A stretch of DNA of 64,000 nucleotides from Magnimaribacter mokuoloeensis (GTDB taxonomy: Bacteria > Pseudomonadota > Gammaproteobacteria > Magnimaribacterales > Magnimaribacteraceae), in contig CP151794.1 in the NCBI GenBank assembly GCA_041860225.1, positions 62,001 to 126,000 on the forward strand, given 5' to 3'. Of this stretch, positions 1 to 9,974 are shown one piece after another (position 1 is the stretch's first letter; every line of letters starts with the position of its first letter). The notes under the pieces are model-generated. The model had not been told where the DNA came from. It ran no database searches and worked only from the letters and a program-made list of their open reading frames with translations. Position numbers and translations under genes: made by a program.

Positions 1-334
1 TTTAGGAGGCTATGCCATAGTTCACCAATTTTGTTCAATCGGAAGTTATAGTTTTTGTGCTATGGGTAGTGCAGTAAATAAAGACATACCTGCTTATGTC
101 AAAGTAAGAGGCAATCCTGCCAAACCTTTTGGTATCAATGTAACAGGTATAAAAAGAATAGGTTATTCTAAAGAAAGTATTGAGGCATTAAGGTCTGCCT
201 ATAGGTCAATTTACAGAAAAAAATTAACAATTGAGGAAGCTGTGAAAGAACTTAAATCATTAAGAAATGAGTTCGCAGAAGTTGATCTTTTTCTCTCGTC
301 TATAGAAAATTCAACGAGAGGCATATCTCGTTAA
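1..334 (+). CDS. lpxA: LpxA, UDP-N-acetylglucosamine acyltransferase (3' part)
   Basis: First enzyme of lipid A synthesis: a cytoplasmic trimer moves a 3-hydroxyacyl chain from acyl carrier protein to UDP-GlcNAc. The 5' end lies outside the window; the frame is open from base 2 and stops at 332-334. The visible 110 residues begin in the left-handed beta-helix (HQFCSIG, matching the HQFC segment of the family) and continue with the NPAKPFGIN segment and the helical C-terminal domain, ending STRGISR like E. coli STRGLIR. The stop codon shares one base with the lpxB start, the usual lpxA-lpxB arrangement. Identification is firm; only the missing N-terminus is unknown. Confidence 0.95.
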   Translation, partial: LGGYAIVHQFCSIGSYSFCAMGSAVNKDIPAYVKVRGNPAKPFGINVTGIKRIGYSKESIEALRSAYRSIYRKKLTIEEAVKELKSLRNEFAEVDLFLSSIENSTRGISR

Positions 335-1452
335 TGGTTGAAAAAGGCCAAAACCCAAAAATCAAAATAGCTATAGTTGCCGGTGAAAAATCGGGTGATG
401 AATTAGGGGCACCTTTAATGCAATCCTTAAAGTCTCTCAATCCCTCAATTGAATTTGTTGGAGTAGGGGGTTCAAAGATGATATCTGAGGGCTTGGATTC
501 TTATTTTGATATGAATGAGATATCCGTAATGGGGATAATTGAGCCTCTCTTAAATTTAAAAAAATTACTTCAACTAAGAAAAGGTTTAAAAGACTATCTA
601 TTGAAAGAAAAACCAGATATTTTCATAGGCATTGATTCTCCTGATTTCAATCTTCCTATTTCAAAGTTTTTAAGAAGAAATTCCTCCCTTAAAACTGTTC
701 AATATGTCAGTCCGTCTGTTTGGGCCTGGAGAAAAGGACGTATAAAGTCTATGGAAAAATCCATAGATTTAGTAGTGACCCTATTTCCTTTTGAAGGATC
801 TGCCTACGACGGTTCAAAAATTAAGGAGAGCTACGTGGGACATCCACTCGCTTATAAAATTGACATTAAACAAGAAGAAATTGATAGAAAGAGTGAAAAT
901 ACCATAGCGTTGTTACCAGGGAGTAGAAAATCAGAAATATTATCTATGGGTGATTTAATGGTTAGAACAGCGAAGAAATTAAAAGAAATAAATCCCCAAT
1001 ATGAATTCCTCATGCCATTATCTAATAAAGATCATTTAGAATTATTTCAAGAGAACTTAGAAGGATTAGTAAACGTTTCTTATGGTAATTCTCAAGAAGT
1101 TCTAAAACTATCTAAACTTTCTATAATGACTTCAGGAACTGCGACACTTGAGTCAATTCTGTCTTTCACACCCTGTATAGCTTTATACAGAACTAGTTGG
1201 CTTTCATATTTCATCATTAAGCCTTTCTTACAAATTGATTCTTTTTCCCTACCAAATTTAATAACAGGAAAAAAGATTCTCCCAGAACTACTTCAGGCAG
1301 ACGTAACAATTGACAATATTATTGCTTCAGTCGAAGCAGTTACAGAAAAAGACTTTGAAACCTTCTTGGAAGAATTTAATCATATAAAAGAGAATTTGAG
1401 GGCAGGTGGTGTAAACAAGGCCTCTCAAGAAATTTTACAGTTATTGAATTGA
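334..1452 (+). CDS. lpxB: LpxB, lipid-A-disaccharide synthase
   Basis: Membrane-associated GT19 glycosyltransferase that joins UDP-2,3-diacylglucosamine and lipid X into the tetraacyl disaccharide of lipid A. At 372 residues it is near the family length (382 in E. coli). Visible motifs: AGEKSGD (16-22), GIDSPDFN with the probable catalytic Asp101, SPSVWAWR (126-133), PFE (152-154), GHPL (169-172) and LLPGSR (193-198). The ATG overlaps the lpxA stop by one base and the gene's own stop overlaps rnhB by four, so translation is probably coupled through lpxA-lpxB-rnhB. Nothing unusual was seen. Confidence 0.96.
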   Translation: MVEKGQNPKIKIAIVAGEKSGDELGAPLMQSLKSLNPSIEFVGVGGSKMISEGLDSYFDMNEISVMGIIEPLLNLKKLLQLRKGLKDYLLKEKPDIFIGIDSPDFNLPISKFLRRNSSLKTVQYVSPSVWAWRKGRIKSMEKSIDLVVTLFPFEGSAYDGSKIKESYVGHPLAYKIDIKQEEIDRKSENTIALLPGSRKSEILSMGDLMVRTAKKLKEINPQYEFLMPLSNKDHLELFQENLEGLVNVSYGNSQEVLKLSKLSIMTSGTATLESILSFTPCIALYRTSWLSYFIIKPFLQIDSFSLPNLITGKKILPELLQADVTIDNIIASVEAVTEKDFETFLEEFNHIKENLRAGGVNKASQEILQLLN

Positions 1453-2015
1453 TTGAAGCGGGTGTAGATGAAGCAGGGCGAGGCCCTTTGGCAGGTCCAG
1501 TTTTTGCGGCTGCTGTAATATTAGATAAAGAGATACAAATTGAAGGACTAAATGATTCGAAGAAGATTTCAGAAAAAAAAAGAGAGTCAATTGCTCAAGA
1601 AATTAAAGAAAAAGCCATTGCATGGTCAATAGGGATAAGCTCTTCCGAAGAAATTGATGAGGTAAATATTTTAAAAGCAACTTTAATAGCAATGAAAAGA
1701 GCTATTGAAGGTTTAAAGATATTTCCTGATATCGCACTTATTGATGGAAAACATGCGCCTCAAGCTGAATGTAAAGTGCGAACAATAGTGAAAGGAGACC
1801 AATCAAAAAAAAATATTATGGCTGCTTCAATTCTTGCTAAGGTAAGTAGAGACAACTATATGAAAGAAATTGATGATAAATACCCTGAATATGGTTTCAA
1901 ACAACACAAAGGTTATCCTACAAAGATGCACCTAGAAGCATTAAAATTATACGGCGTTACAAGCGAACATAGATTAAGCTTTAAACCTGTAAAGAAAATA
2001 AATGAACCAAGTTGA
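1449..2015 (+). CDS. rnhB: RNase HII
   Basis: Cytoplasmic endonuclease that cuts the RNA strand of RNA-DNA hybrids and removes misincorporated ribonucleotides. The protein is 188 residues with the type 2 active site: Asp7-Glu8 in GVDEAGRGP, Asp99 in LIDGK and Asp117 in VKGD, followed by SILAKVSRD. The start is a TTG overlapping the lpxB stop (TTGA); any later start would lose Asp7-Glu8, so the TTG is well supported. The 3' end overlaps dnaE by 14 bases. The order lpxB-rnhB-dnaE matches other gammaproteobacteria. Confidence 0.95.
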   Translation: MIEAGVDEAGRGPLAGPVFAAAVILDKEIQIEGLNDSKKISEKKRESIAQEIKEKAIAWSIGISSSEEIDEVNILKATLIAMKRAIEGLKIFPDIALIDGKHAPQAECKVRTIVKGDQSKKNIMAASILAKVSRDNYMKEIDDKYPEYGFKQHKGYPTKMHLEALKLYGVTSEHRLSFKPVKKINEPS

Positions 2016-5000
2016 AAATTTAGATTTTGTCCATCTACATGTACATTCTGAGTACTCTTTAGTAGATGGCATAATAAGAGTTAATGAGCTTGTAGATCAT
2101 ACAGTAAAATTAGGTTACCACTCGATAGCATTAACAGATTTAACAAATCTTTTCGGTTTAATTGAATTTTATAGGTCAGCAAGGAAAAAAGGCATCAAGC
2201 CCATAGTCGGTTCAGAAGTTTACGTTGCAAAAGACAAAGACTCTGTTGCAGCTCCATTGGTATTATTGGCAAAAAATAAACAAGGATATATAAACTTAAC
2301 CAAGCTAGTTTCTAAAGCTTATGTTGAAGGGCAAGTTAATGGAGATCCCATTGTTCTTTTTAGTTGGTTAGAAGAGTTTTCTCAGGGAATTATAGCCCTT
2401 TCAGGTGGTCAGGAAGGTCATATAGGAAACTCTGTTCTGGCGGGCAATGATCAACTCTCTGAATCAAGAGTAGACTTTTTCAAAACTATATTTGGAGAAG
2501 ATTTCTTTATAGAAATTCAAAGAACAGGAAAAGCTAATGAGAAAGAATATAACGATTCAGTACTGAGGATAGCTTCAAAGAAAGACGTGCCCGTTGTAGC
2601 TACTAATAATGTCAGATTTTTAAATGCCGTTGACCCAGAAATTTCTCCATCTGACTTTGAAGCCCACGAAGCTAGAGTTTGTATACAGAGAGGGGAAACC
2701 CTAGACGACCCTAGAAGACCTAAAAATTACTCGGAAGAGCAGTTCTTAAGAAGCAAAGAAGAGATGGTACAGCTGTTTTCTGATATACCTGAAGCTCTAT
2801 TAAACACTGTACGTATTGCTTCAAAATGCAATATAGATTTGGAATTAGGAAAGTTTTACCTACCGGATTTTGAAGTCCCAGATGAGCATTCAAGAGAAGA
2901 ATTCCTTCGAATAATCTCTCGAGAAGGGTTGTCCAAAAGAATAAAGGATATTAAAGAATCTATAGATTCTTACGAATTAAACGAGCCTACTTATTACGAG
3001 AGATTAGATTACGAGTTAGATATGATTTGTAAGTTAGATTTCGCTGGTTACTTCCTCATAGTTGCAGATTTCGTAAATTGGGCTCAAAAAAATGAAATTC
3101 CTGTCGGACCAGGAAGGGGTTCTGGGGCTGGCTCAATCGTCGCTTATGCATTAGGTATAACGGCAATAGATCCAATTAAGTATGACTTGTTATTTGAAAG
3201 ATTTCTTAACCCAGAAAGGGTCAGTAACCCTGATTTTGATATTGATTTCTGTATAGAAGGTCGGGATAAGGTTCTTGAGTATGTTACTAATAAGTATGGA
3301 AAGGACTCTGTAGCTCAAATTAGTACAAGAGGGACTATGGCCGCGAGAGCTGTTTTACGAGACGTAGTAAGAGTTTTAGGAAAGCCATACGGTTTTGGAG
3401 ATCGTCTAGCTAAAGCGATTCCTGATGTTCTTGGTATAAGTCTTGACGAAGCTTATAAAGAAAAACAATTTAAAGAAACGATAGAAGAATCTGATGAATC
3501 TAGAGAGGTTTTTGATATGGCTCTTAAGTTGGAAGGCTTATCAAGGAGTGTAGGTACTCATGCTGCGGGTGTTGTAATAGCTCCTACAGCGTTAACTGAC
3601 TTCACTCCACTTTTCTTAGATTCTGATAAGGGTACAGTTGCTTCGCAATTTGATATGGGCGATGTTGAGTCGGCTGGATTAGTTAAATTTGATTTTCTTG
3701 GACTAAAGACATTGACCATCGTAGATCAATCTGTGAGAAGAATTAATGCCAAGGTAAAAAACAAAGAAGAAGAAATTGATATAGAAAATCTATCTTTAAA
3801 GGACTCTAAAACTTTTGAACTTTTACAAAGAGGAGAAACAACAGGTATATTTCAACTTGAATCCAGGGGTATGAGAGATTATTTAAAACAACTAGTCCCC
3901 AATGATTTTGAAGACATTGTAAGCATGAACGCTTTGTATCGCCCTGGTGCACTGGGTATGAATATGGTTGATTCTTATATAAATAGGAAGCACGGAAAAG
4001 AAGAAGTGACATATGGACATGATGCTGTAAAAAAGATTCTTAGCACTACTTATGGAGTCATTGTCTATCAAGAACAAGTTATGCAAATAGCCCAAGAGTT
4101 ATCTGGGTTTTCATTGGGACAGGCTGATATTTTAAGAAGAGCTATGGGAAAAAAGAAGAAGGAAGAGATGGAAAGCTTACGATCTACCTTTGTAGAAGGT
4201 GCAGTAAAAAAAGATGTAAATGAACGTTATGCAGCAAATCTTTTTGATCAGATAGAGCAATTTGCAGGGTATGGATTCAATAGGTCCCATTCAGTTGGTT
4301 ACGCCTTAATTGCATATCAGACAGCTTGGTTAAAGGCGCACTATCCTGCAGAATTTATGGCATCAGTTCTTTCATGTGATTTGGGTAATACAGATAATAT
4401 TCAGCTTTTCGTAGATGATTGTAAAAACATTGGTCTAACTGTATTGAGTCCAGATATCAATAAAAGCTCATATAGATTTGAAGATCTTGATTCTTCTACT
4501 ATTTTGTATGGGCTTGGAGCGATAAAGGGCATAGGAGAGTCATTAGTAGAACAAATCGTTACTGAAAGACAAAGTAAGCGCTTTGAAGATATGTATGATT
4601 TTTGCATGAGAGTTGGATTTAACAAGGTAAATAAACGAATTCTCACAACCCTAATTGGTTCAGGGGCTATGGACTCATTAGGAAGTAGAGAGGACCTTTT
4701 TCGAAGAATTGATTCATGCTTAAAAAATGCTGAGCAAGCCTCCGAACGACATAAAAGCAATATAAAAGATCTCTTTGGGGAAGAAATTGTTACTCCTTCT
4801 GAAGAGGAAATTGATGAGAATATAGAATTCGATGAAGTATCTGCTGAATGGAATGCCCTTGGTTTCTATTTAGATTCTCATCCATTAGAAAATAAAAAGA
4901 GAGAGGTCAGAAAAATGTGTGGTTTCTTTATCTCTGAACTTCAATCTGAGACTCATAAGCAGAGGATAGCAGGATGCTTGATGCAGTTTAATGTGCGCCA

Positions 5001-5481
5001 AGGAAAGAGAGGAAGATTTGCTTTTGCAACTCTTGATGATGGCTCTGCCAAGATTGAAGTTTCTATTTGGGCAGATGTATTTGAAAAATATAGAAACCTT
5101 TTAAAGAAGGGGCAGGTATTAGTTGTTGAGGGCATTATAGAGAAGGATGATTATTCAGATTCAGTCAAACATAAAATGATAGCTGAGAGGATTCTGACCT
5201 TTGATGAGGCGCGTCGTGAATACATAAAAAATATAAAAATAAATATAGAAAATAATACTGAAGAGACTAACTCAGTAATTAACTCTCTTAAAGAAATTGC
5301 TAATAGTTCTGAAGGAAATACAGTGTTAATTTCTTACAAAGGAAACTCAGCGAAGGCAGATATAGCTCTTCCAAGTAATTTTTCAGTAAAACTTGATGAT
5401 TCTTCTGTGAAGGCTTTAGATAAACGTTTTGGAGCAGAAAACGTAGAGTTCGTTTATCATACCCAGACTCACATAAACTAA
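2002..5481 (+). CDS. dnaE: DnaE, DNA polymerase III alpha subunit
   Basis: Catalytic subunit of the replicative polymerase. At 1159 residues it is almost exactly the E. coli length. Order of domains: PHP domain with HLHVHSEYS (11-19), palm/thumb/fingers with GPGRGSGAGS (369-378) and the catalytic aspartates in PDFDIDF (Asp413, Asp415), a third acidic site in VKFDFLG, helix-hairpin-helix near residue 830, and an OB-fold after about residue 980. The PHP metal-site HxH is kept, whereas E. coli has HLRVH there. It lies between rnhB (14-base overlap) and accA. No editing exonuclease is fused, so a separate DnaQ is expected elsewhere. Confidence 0.97.
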   Translation: MNQVENLDFVHLHVHSEYSLVDGIIRVNELVDHTVKLGYHSIALTDLTNLFGLIEFYRSARKKGIKPIVGSEVYVAKDKDSVAAPLVLLAKNKQGYINLTKLVSKAYVEGQVNGDPIVLFSWLEEFSQGIIALSGGQEGHIGNSVLAGNDQLSESRVDFFKTIFGEDFFIEIQRTGKANEKEYNDSVLRIASKKDVPVVATNNVRFLNAVDPEISPSDFEAHEARVCIQRGETLDDPRRPKNYSEEQFLRSKEEMVQLFSDIPEALLNTVRIASKCNIDLELGKFYLPDFEVPDEHSREEFLRIISREGLSKRIKDIKESIDSYELNEPTYYERLDYELDMICKLDFAGYFLIVADFVNWAQKNEIPVGPGRGSGAGSIVAYALGITAIDPIKYDLLFERFLNPERVSNPDFDIDFCIEGRDKVLEYVTNKYGKDSVAQISTRGTMAARAVLRDVVRVLGKPYGFGDRLAKAIPDVLGISLDEAYKEKQFKETIEESDESREVFDMALKLEGLSRSVGTHAAGVVIAPTALTDFTPLFLDSDKGTVASQFDMGDVESAGLVKFDFLGLKTLTIVDQSVRRINAKVKNKEEEIDIENLSLKDSKTFELLQRGETTGIFQLESRGMRDYLKQLVPNDFEDIVSMNALYRPGALGMNMVDSYINRKHGKEEVTYGHDAVKKILSTTYGVIVYQEQVMQIAQELSGFSLGQADILRRAMGKKKKEEMESLRSTFVEGAVKKDVNERYAANLFDQIEQFAGYGFNRSHSVGYALIAYQTAWLKAHYPAEFMASVLSCDLGNTDNIQLFVDDCKNIGLTVLSPDINKSSYRFEDLDSSTILYGLGAIKGIGESLVEQIVTERQSKRFEDMYDFCMRVGFNKVNKRILTTLIGSGAMDSLGSREDLFRRIDSCLKNAEQASERHKSNIKDLFGEEIVTPSEEEIDENIEFDEVSAEWNALGFYLDSHPLENKKREVRKMCGFFISELQSETHKQRIAGCLMQFNVRQGKRGRFAFATLDDGSAKIEVSIWADVFEKYRNLLKKGQVLVVEGIIEKDDYSDSVKHKMIAERILTFDEARREYIKNIKINIENNTEETNSVINSLKEIANSSEGNTVLISYKGNSAKADIALPSNFSVKLDDSSVKALDKRFGAENVEFVYHTQTHIN

Positions 5482-5489
5482 ATTTTAAA

Positions 5490-6437
5490 ATGTTAAAGAG
5501 TTACTTAGATTTTGAGCAACCCATAGCAGATCTCGAACAGCAGGTCTTAGATCTTAAAGATTCTGAACTGGATGAAGAGTCTATACAAAAAGAAGTCATA
5601 AGACTGAATGAATCAATAATGAAAACAACAGAAAAGATTTATTCGAACTTAACCCCTTGGCAGAATGTTCAAGTTGCCCGACATCCAGAGAGACCACACT
5701 TTCTAGATTACATTGAAAGGATATCAGATGATTTTGATGAACTTCATGGAGATAGACATTTTTCTGATGATAGAGCTGTCATTGGTGGTATAGGATCAAT
5801 CGGTGAGTATAAGGTTATGTTTATAGGTCATGAGAAAGGAAGATCTACCGAAGAAAAAATCCTTCATAATTTTGGAATGTCTCAACCAGAGGGTTACAGA
5901 AAGGCGTGTCGTTTGATGCAACTTGCCGAAAGATTCTCGTTGCCAGTTGTTACATTGGTAGATACTCCAGGGGCCTATCCTGGTATTGATAGCGAAGAAA
6001 GAGGTCAAAGTGAAGCAATTGCCTATAATTTGAGAGTAATGTCCTCTTTAAAAACCCCAATAATTGTAAATGTTGTTGGAGAGGGTGGATCAGGAGGAGC
6101 TTTGGCATTAGGAGTTGGAGACCATATAACAATGCTCGAACATTCAACTTACTCTGTTGCTTCTCCAGAAGCTTGCGCTAGTATTGTTTGGAGAGATTCT
6201 ACAAAAGCAGATTTAGCAGCTGAAGCTATGAAATTAAATGCTGAGAATATTCTTGATTTGGGTTTAATTGATGAAGTTATACCCGAACCGCTAGGTGGAG
6301 CTCATCGGAGCTTTGATCAGGCTTCATCAAACCTATCTAAAGTACTAATGAGAAGTTTAGATCAACTTACTAGCACTCCCTTAAATACACTTTTAGAAAA
6401 GAGATATGAGAGATTGATGAGTTACGGTTCTATTTAA
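5490..6437 (+). CDS. accA: AccA, acetyl-CoA carboxylase carboxyltransferase alpha
   Basis: Alpha half of the carboxyltransferase that moves CO2 from biotin to acetyl-CoA, making malonyl-CoA for fatty acid synthesis; it works as an alpha2-beta2 complex with AccD. Length is 315 (E. coli 319). The N-terminal helical region (1-60) is followed by the crotonase-type core with DTPGAYPG, GEGGSGGALALG and the SPEACASIVWRD segment. It starts 8 bases after dnaE and its stop shares a base with tilS. The accD partner is not in this window. Confidence 0.97.
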   Translation: MLKSYLDFEQPIADLEQQVLDLKDSELDEESIQKEVIRLNESIMKTTEKIYSNLTPWQNVQVARHPERPHFLDYIERISDDFDELHGDRHFSDDRAVIGGIGSIGEYKVMFIGHEKGRSTEEKILHNFGMSQPEGYRKACRLMQLAERFSLPVVTLVDTPGAYPGIDSEERGQSEAIAYNLRVMSSLKTPIIVNVVGEGGSGGALALGVGDHITMLEHSTYSVASPEACASIVWRDSTKADLAAEAMKLNAENILDLGLIDEVIPEPLGGAHRSFDQASSNLSKVLMRSLDQLTSTPLNTLLEKRYERLMSYGSI

Positions 6438-7753
6438 TGGCTCAGTTTAGTATCGATACAGAGTATCTAGAGAGTTTCTCAAGGATTGGCGTGGCTTTTT
6501 CAGGGGGCTTAGACTCTTCTGTTTTATTGAAGGTTTTATCAGATTATCCTGAGTCTAAAAATAAAATCACTGCTTTGCATGTCAATCATGGCGTTAATGA
6601 AGATTCGGACAGTTGGGAACAGTTTTGCAAAGAAAAAGCTTCTGAATTAGATATAGACTTCAGATCGTGGAGATTAGATAAACTAGAAAAAATATCAGAA
6701 GAATACTTAAGAGATAAAAGATATGAAATTTTCGAGGAATGGACAGACACAAATGACGTTATTGTTACAGGTCATCATTTAGATGATCAGGTTGAAACCA
6801 TCATGTTTAGACTATTTAGAGGAACAGGCCTTAAAGGGCTGCAAGGAATAAAGAAATTTTCAACTGTCGGTTCTATAAATTTTTATAGACCTTTTCTGGA
6901 GAATACAAAAGAAGAACTGCATGATTATGCCTTGAAACATAAAACCGATTGGATAGAAGACTACTCAAATAAAGAATCCTACTTTTCAAGAAATTTAATA
7001 AGAAATAGCATCGTTCCTGAAGTAGAGAAAAGGTGGCCTCATCTTCATAAGTCCTTTAACAAGATATCGATTGAGGCAACAAAAGCTCAGCAGGTTCTAG
7101 AAGAGGTTGCTTTGGAGGATTTAAATAAAATCCAATTCTCTAAAGAGGTTTTAGATATTAAACAATTAAAGTCTTTATCTGATGAGCGGAAGGAAAACCT
7201 GATTTTGTTTTGGTTAAAAAATTTTAATCATATCCATCTTTCCCCAGGTCAAGCCAATCAAATTTTTTCTTCAATAGCCATGCCTTCAGAAGGATCTGCA
7301 ATTTTAAATATAGAGACACATAACCACTCTACAAAGAGAAAGATTATCATTTCTTCAAAAGAGATAAGAGTTCTGGAAAATAATTCATTAGAACCATTTC
7401 CGCAAAATATGAGCTTAAGGTGGAACTTAAAGGACTCTATAAAAATTCCTACAGGCGAGCTTTCAATTGAAGAGTCATTTGGTCGAGGTTTAGATAAGAA
7501 GTATTTGGAAAGTGATACCAAAATAAAGGGGAGAGTGGGTGGTGAGAGGTGTAAGCCTTTTGGAAGAAATAAAAGTCAGAAATTAAAAAATCTCTTTCAA
7601 GAATTTGAAGTCCCTGATTGGAAAAGAGATTATATTCCTATAATTTATATTAATGATGAGATAGCTGCTGTCGGAGATTTATGGGTTTGTGAAGAATTCC
7701 ACACCAATACAAATGAGAGTGGTTTATCTATAAAATGGCATCAAAACTTTTAA
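6437..7753 (+). CDS. tilS: TilS, tRNA(Ile)-lysidine synthetase
   Basis: Converts C34 of tRNA-Ile(CAU) to lysidine using ATP and lysine, so that the tRNA reads AUA and is charged with isoleucine. The 438-residue protein has the PP-loop SGGLDS (22-27), the VNHG and GHHLDDQVET segments of the N-type ATPase core, RNLIRNSIVP, then TilS substrate-binding and C-terminal domains (KGRVGGERCKPFGR). It overlaps accA by one base. The CAU tRNA at 53081-53157 is probably elongator Met, so the TilS target is likely encoded elsewhere. Confidence 0.95.
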   Translation: MAQFSIDTEYLESFSRIGVAFSGGLDSSVLLKVLSDYPESKNKITALHVNHGVNEDSDSWEQFCKEKASELDIDFRSWRLDKLEKISEEYLRDKRYEIFEEWTDTNDVIVTGHHLDDQVETIMFRLFRGTGLKGLQGIKKFSTVGSINFYRPFLENTKEELHDYALKHKTDWIEDYSNKESYFSRNLIRNSIVPEVEKRWPHLHKSFNKISIEATKAQQVLEEVALEDLNKIQFSKEVLDIKQLKSLSDERKENLILFWLKNFNHIHLSPGQANQIFSSIAMPSEGSAILNIETHNHSTKRKIIISSKEIRVLENNSLEPFPQNMSLRWNLKDSIKIPTGELSIEESFGRGLDKKYLESDTKIKGRVGGERCKPFGRNKSQKLKNLFQEFEVPDWKRDYIPIIYINDEIAAVGDLWVCEEFHTNTNESGLSIKWHQNF

Positions 7754-7766
7754 CTAGGAGAGGACA

Positions 7767-8540
7767 ATGAACCTAGAAACAGTCAAATATGAAAAAAAAG
7801 ACTCTGTAGTACTTATAACTTTCAATAGACCCGAAGTAAGAAATGCATTTAATGCAAAAATGACAGAGGATATTTTAGAAGCGCTAGTTGAAGCAAAAAA
7901 TGATTCTAATATCAGGGCAATAGTACTGACTGGAGAGGGCCTTAGCTTCTCCGCAGGCGCCGATTTATCTGCAAGAGATAATAAATGGTCAGATACTGAA
8001 GCAGCTCTTATCGAAGGTTATTTACCTAGTCTTAAAGAGATAATGGAAATGCCTAAACCCGTCATTTCTGCAGTTAATGGAGCAGCAGCTGGAATAGGTA
8101 GCGCTTATGCGATGGCATGTGATCTGACTGTGATGTCAGAAGAGGCCTATATTCTTCAAGCATTTAGCAATATTGGCCTTATTCCTGATGGAGGAGCAAA
8201 TTGGTTTTTAACTAATACTGTGGGGTATAAATTAGCTTATCAAATAGCAATTGAAGGAGAAAGGATTGACGCTAAGAGGTGTCTTGAATTGGGATTAGTT
8301 AACAAGGTCGTAGCAGGAGAAAACTTATTAGCTGAAGCTATTTCTTGGGCAGATAAATTAAGTCTTCGATCTTCTCAGTCGTTAAGTCTAACTAAGAAAA
8401 TAATGAGGAAATCGGTAGATAGCTCTTACGAAGACATTTACGATTTAGAGGCTAAAACTCAAAATACTTTGACTGGGTCTGAAGATAACATAGAAGGCAT
8501 CACTGCTTTTATGGAAAAAAGACAGCCAAATTTTAAATAA
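7767..8540 (+). CDS. Enoyl-CoA hydratase/isomerase, PaaG-like crotonase
   Basis: Crotonase-fold acyl-CoA enzyme of 257 residues. The oxyanion-hole segments are present: SAGADLSARD near 63-72 and GAAAGIGSAYAMA near 105-117. In the catalytic loop the sequence is FSNIGLIPDGGANW: the hydratase glutamate pair is not obvious, but an Asp sits where PaaG-type isomerases keep theirs (GLIPDGG). That favours a double-bond or epoxide isomerase, or a divergent hydratase, over a standard fadB-type hydratase. A strong Shine-Dalgarno (AGGAGAGGAC) precedes the ATG. The gene ends 4 bases from the converging transporter gene. The substrate cannot be inferred from this context. Confidence 0.8.
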   Translation: MNLETVKYEKKDSVVLITFNRPEVRNAFNAKMTEDILEALVEAKNDSNIRAIVLTGEGLSFSAGADLSARDNKWSDTEAALIEGYLPSLKEIMEMPKPVISAVNGAAAGIGSAYAMACDLTVMSEEAYILQAFSNIGLIPDGGANWFLTNTVGYKLAYQIAIEGERIDAKRCLELGLVNKVVAGENLLAEAISWADKLSLRSSQSLSLTKKIMRKSVDSSYEDIYDLEAKTQNTLTGSEDNIEGITAFMEKRQPNFK

Positions 8541-8544
8541 ACAA

Positions 8545-9939
8545 TTATTTACTTTGGCTCTCTAATTCCTTTCTTAGCTCTTGATGTTTCTCTTTAGTAA
8601 GTGGATAGAACCAAGTTAAATAGAAAGCCGGTACAAAGAATGCTGCGCAACCTAGGCAGTAATATATCCGTAAAGCTAGCATTGCTTCATCTGAATTATT
8701 AGTTCCAGGAATAAAGCCTGAAAAATCTACAAGTATAGCTGCAGCCCAAACTGCTATCATAGCCGATACCTTAGCTATCATGCCGTTCAAAGCAAAGAAA
8801 GTGCCAGCACGTCTTCCACCAGTTTTTAGAGAGTCTAAATCAACTACATCGGCAAGCATTGAAGCTGGAAGGAATTGAAGACCTCCAAAACAAAACCCTT
8901 TTAGTAGAAATAATATATGGAATTCAGTGAAGTCACCCCTTTCCAGAAAAAAGCAAAGAAAACTCACTGAACCTGTACCTATAAGCGTTATGCAAAAGGC
9001 TCTATGTTTGCCTAATGTCTTTCCTAACCAAAGCCAGAACGGTATACCCAATAGGCCTGCAATAAAGTATCTAGCATAAGATGCTCCTACTGTTTCAATC
9101 CCTATGACATCTCTCACAAACCAAAGAGAAAGGGTATTCCTAAATGATTCTCCCGCTATCACCAAAAATATAATTAACAATATTCTCACTAAGAGGGGAT
9201 TTTCAGCGGCGTATTTAAGTCCTTCAAATAGTGGAATCTTTTTTTCAACTTTAGGCATCGGATCTGGAACTTTCCAAAGTGCCCATGCAGCAAATATTGG
9301 CAATAAAAATATGATACCAATACCCATACTCGCAAGAATATCTGCCATTTTTCCAGAAGTTGAAAAATCTTGAAATACGAAAATTGCCGCCAACATTCTC
9401 TTGATTGAATCAATAAAGCTAATTCCTTGGCCAGATACTTCTATTGCTAAAGGTATAAGCGCAGATATTAATAATCCAATAAGCGTCCATCCCTCTCTTC
9501 CACCAACAACCCTTGATCTTTGATGGTAGTCAGGAGAAATCTCAGCTCCCCAAGCACCGTAGGGTATGCTGATTATTGTAGATCCTAAATACATCAGCAT
9601 CATCCAAACAACGAAGTAAGCAATTGAAACCTCAGTGCCAGGAATAAATAGTTTATAGATTGCCAGCATCATCAGAGGAACACCTAAGATTATCCAAGGC
9701 TTCCTTCTTCCAATGGATGTTCGCGTGGAATCACCTAATTGACCTAATATAGGATCAGTAATTACATCTGTGAATCTAGCAATCAATAACAGATTGGCAA
9801 TGATATAAAGTGGAATACCTACAACTTCTGAATAAAAGGGAATTAACCAAATTGCTATTGGATAACCAATCATCGCTAATGGAGTTGCTAATCCTCCATA
9901 AGCAAAAATGGTATTACGCTTAACAGTCGCAGTACTCAT
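8545..9939 (-). CDS. MFS transporter, GPH (MelB-like) cation symporter
   Basis: Inner-membrane transporter of 464 residues with about 12 hydrophobic segments. The family signature is clear near residues 55-80: ARFTDVITDPILGQLGDST followed by GRRKPWI, as in MelB and other glycoside-pentoside-hexuronide:cation symporters. The likely role is Na+- or H+-coupled uptake of a sugar or sugar derivative; no catabolic gene lies next to it to suggest which. Start: ATG preceded by GGGGAG. A separate promoter is likely, since a perfect TATAAT lies upstream. It is convergent with the crotonase gene and downstream of leuA on the same strand. Confidence 0.85.
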   Translation of the reverse strand: MSTATVKRNTIFAYGGLATPLAMIGYPIAIWLIPFYSEVVGIPLYIIANLLLIARFTDVITDPILGQLGDSTRTSIGRRKPWIILGVPLMMLAIYKLFIPGTEVSIAYFVVWMMLMYLGSTIISIPYGAWGAEISPDYHQRSRVVGGREGWTLIGLLISALIPLAIEVSGQGISFIDSIKRMLAAIFVFQDFSTSGKMADILASMGIGIIFLLPIFAAWALWKVPDPMPKVEKKIPLFEGLKYAAENPLLVRILLIIFLVIAGESFRNTLSLWFVRDVIGIETVGASYARYFIAGLLGIPFWLWLGKTLGKHRAFCITLIGTGSVSFLCFFLERGDFTEFHILFLLKGFCFGGLQFLPASMLADVVDLDSLKTGGRRAGTFFALNGMIAKVSAMIAVWAAAILVDFSGFIPGTNNSDEAMLALRIYYCLGCAAFFVPAFYLTWFYPLTKEKHQELRKELESQSK

Positions 9940-9974
9940 ATAACTCCCCTAGAAATGTATTATTTCAAGGGTAT

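Noticed and set aside
4401..4760. A 119-codon - strand frame inside dnaE
   Set aside because: dnaE is continuous and conserved through it.
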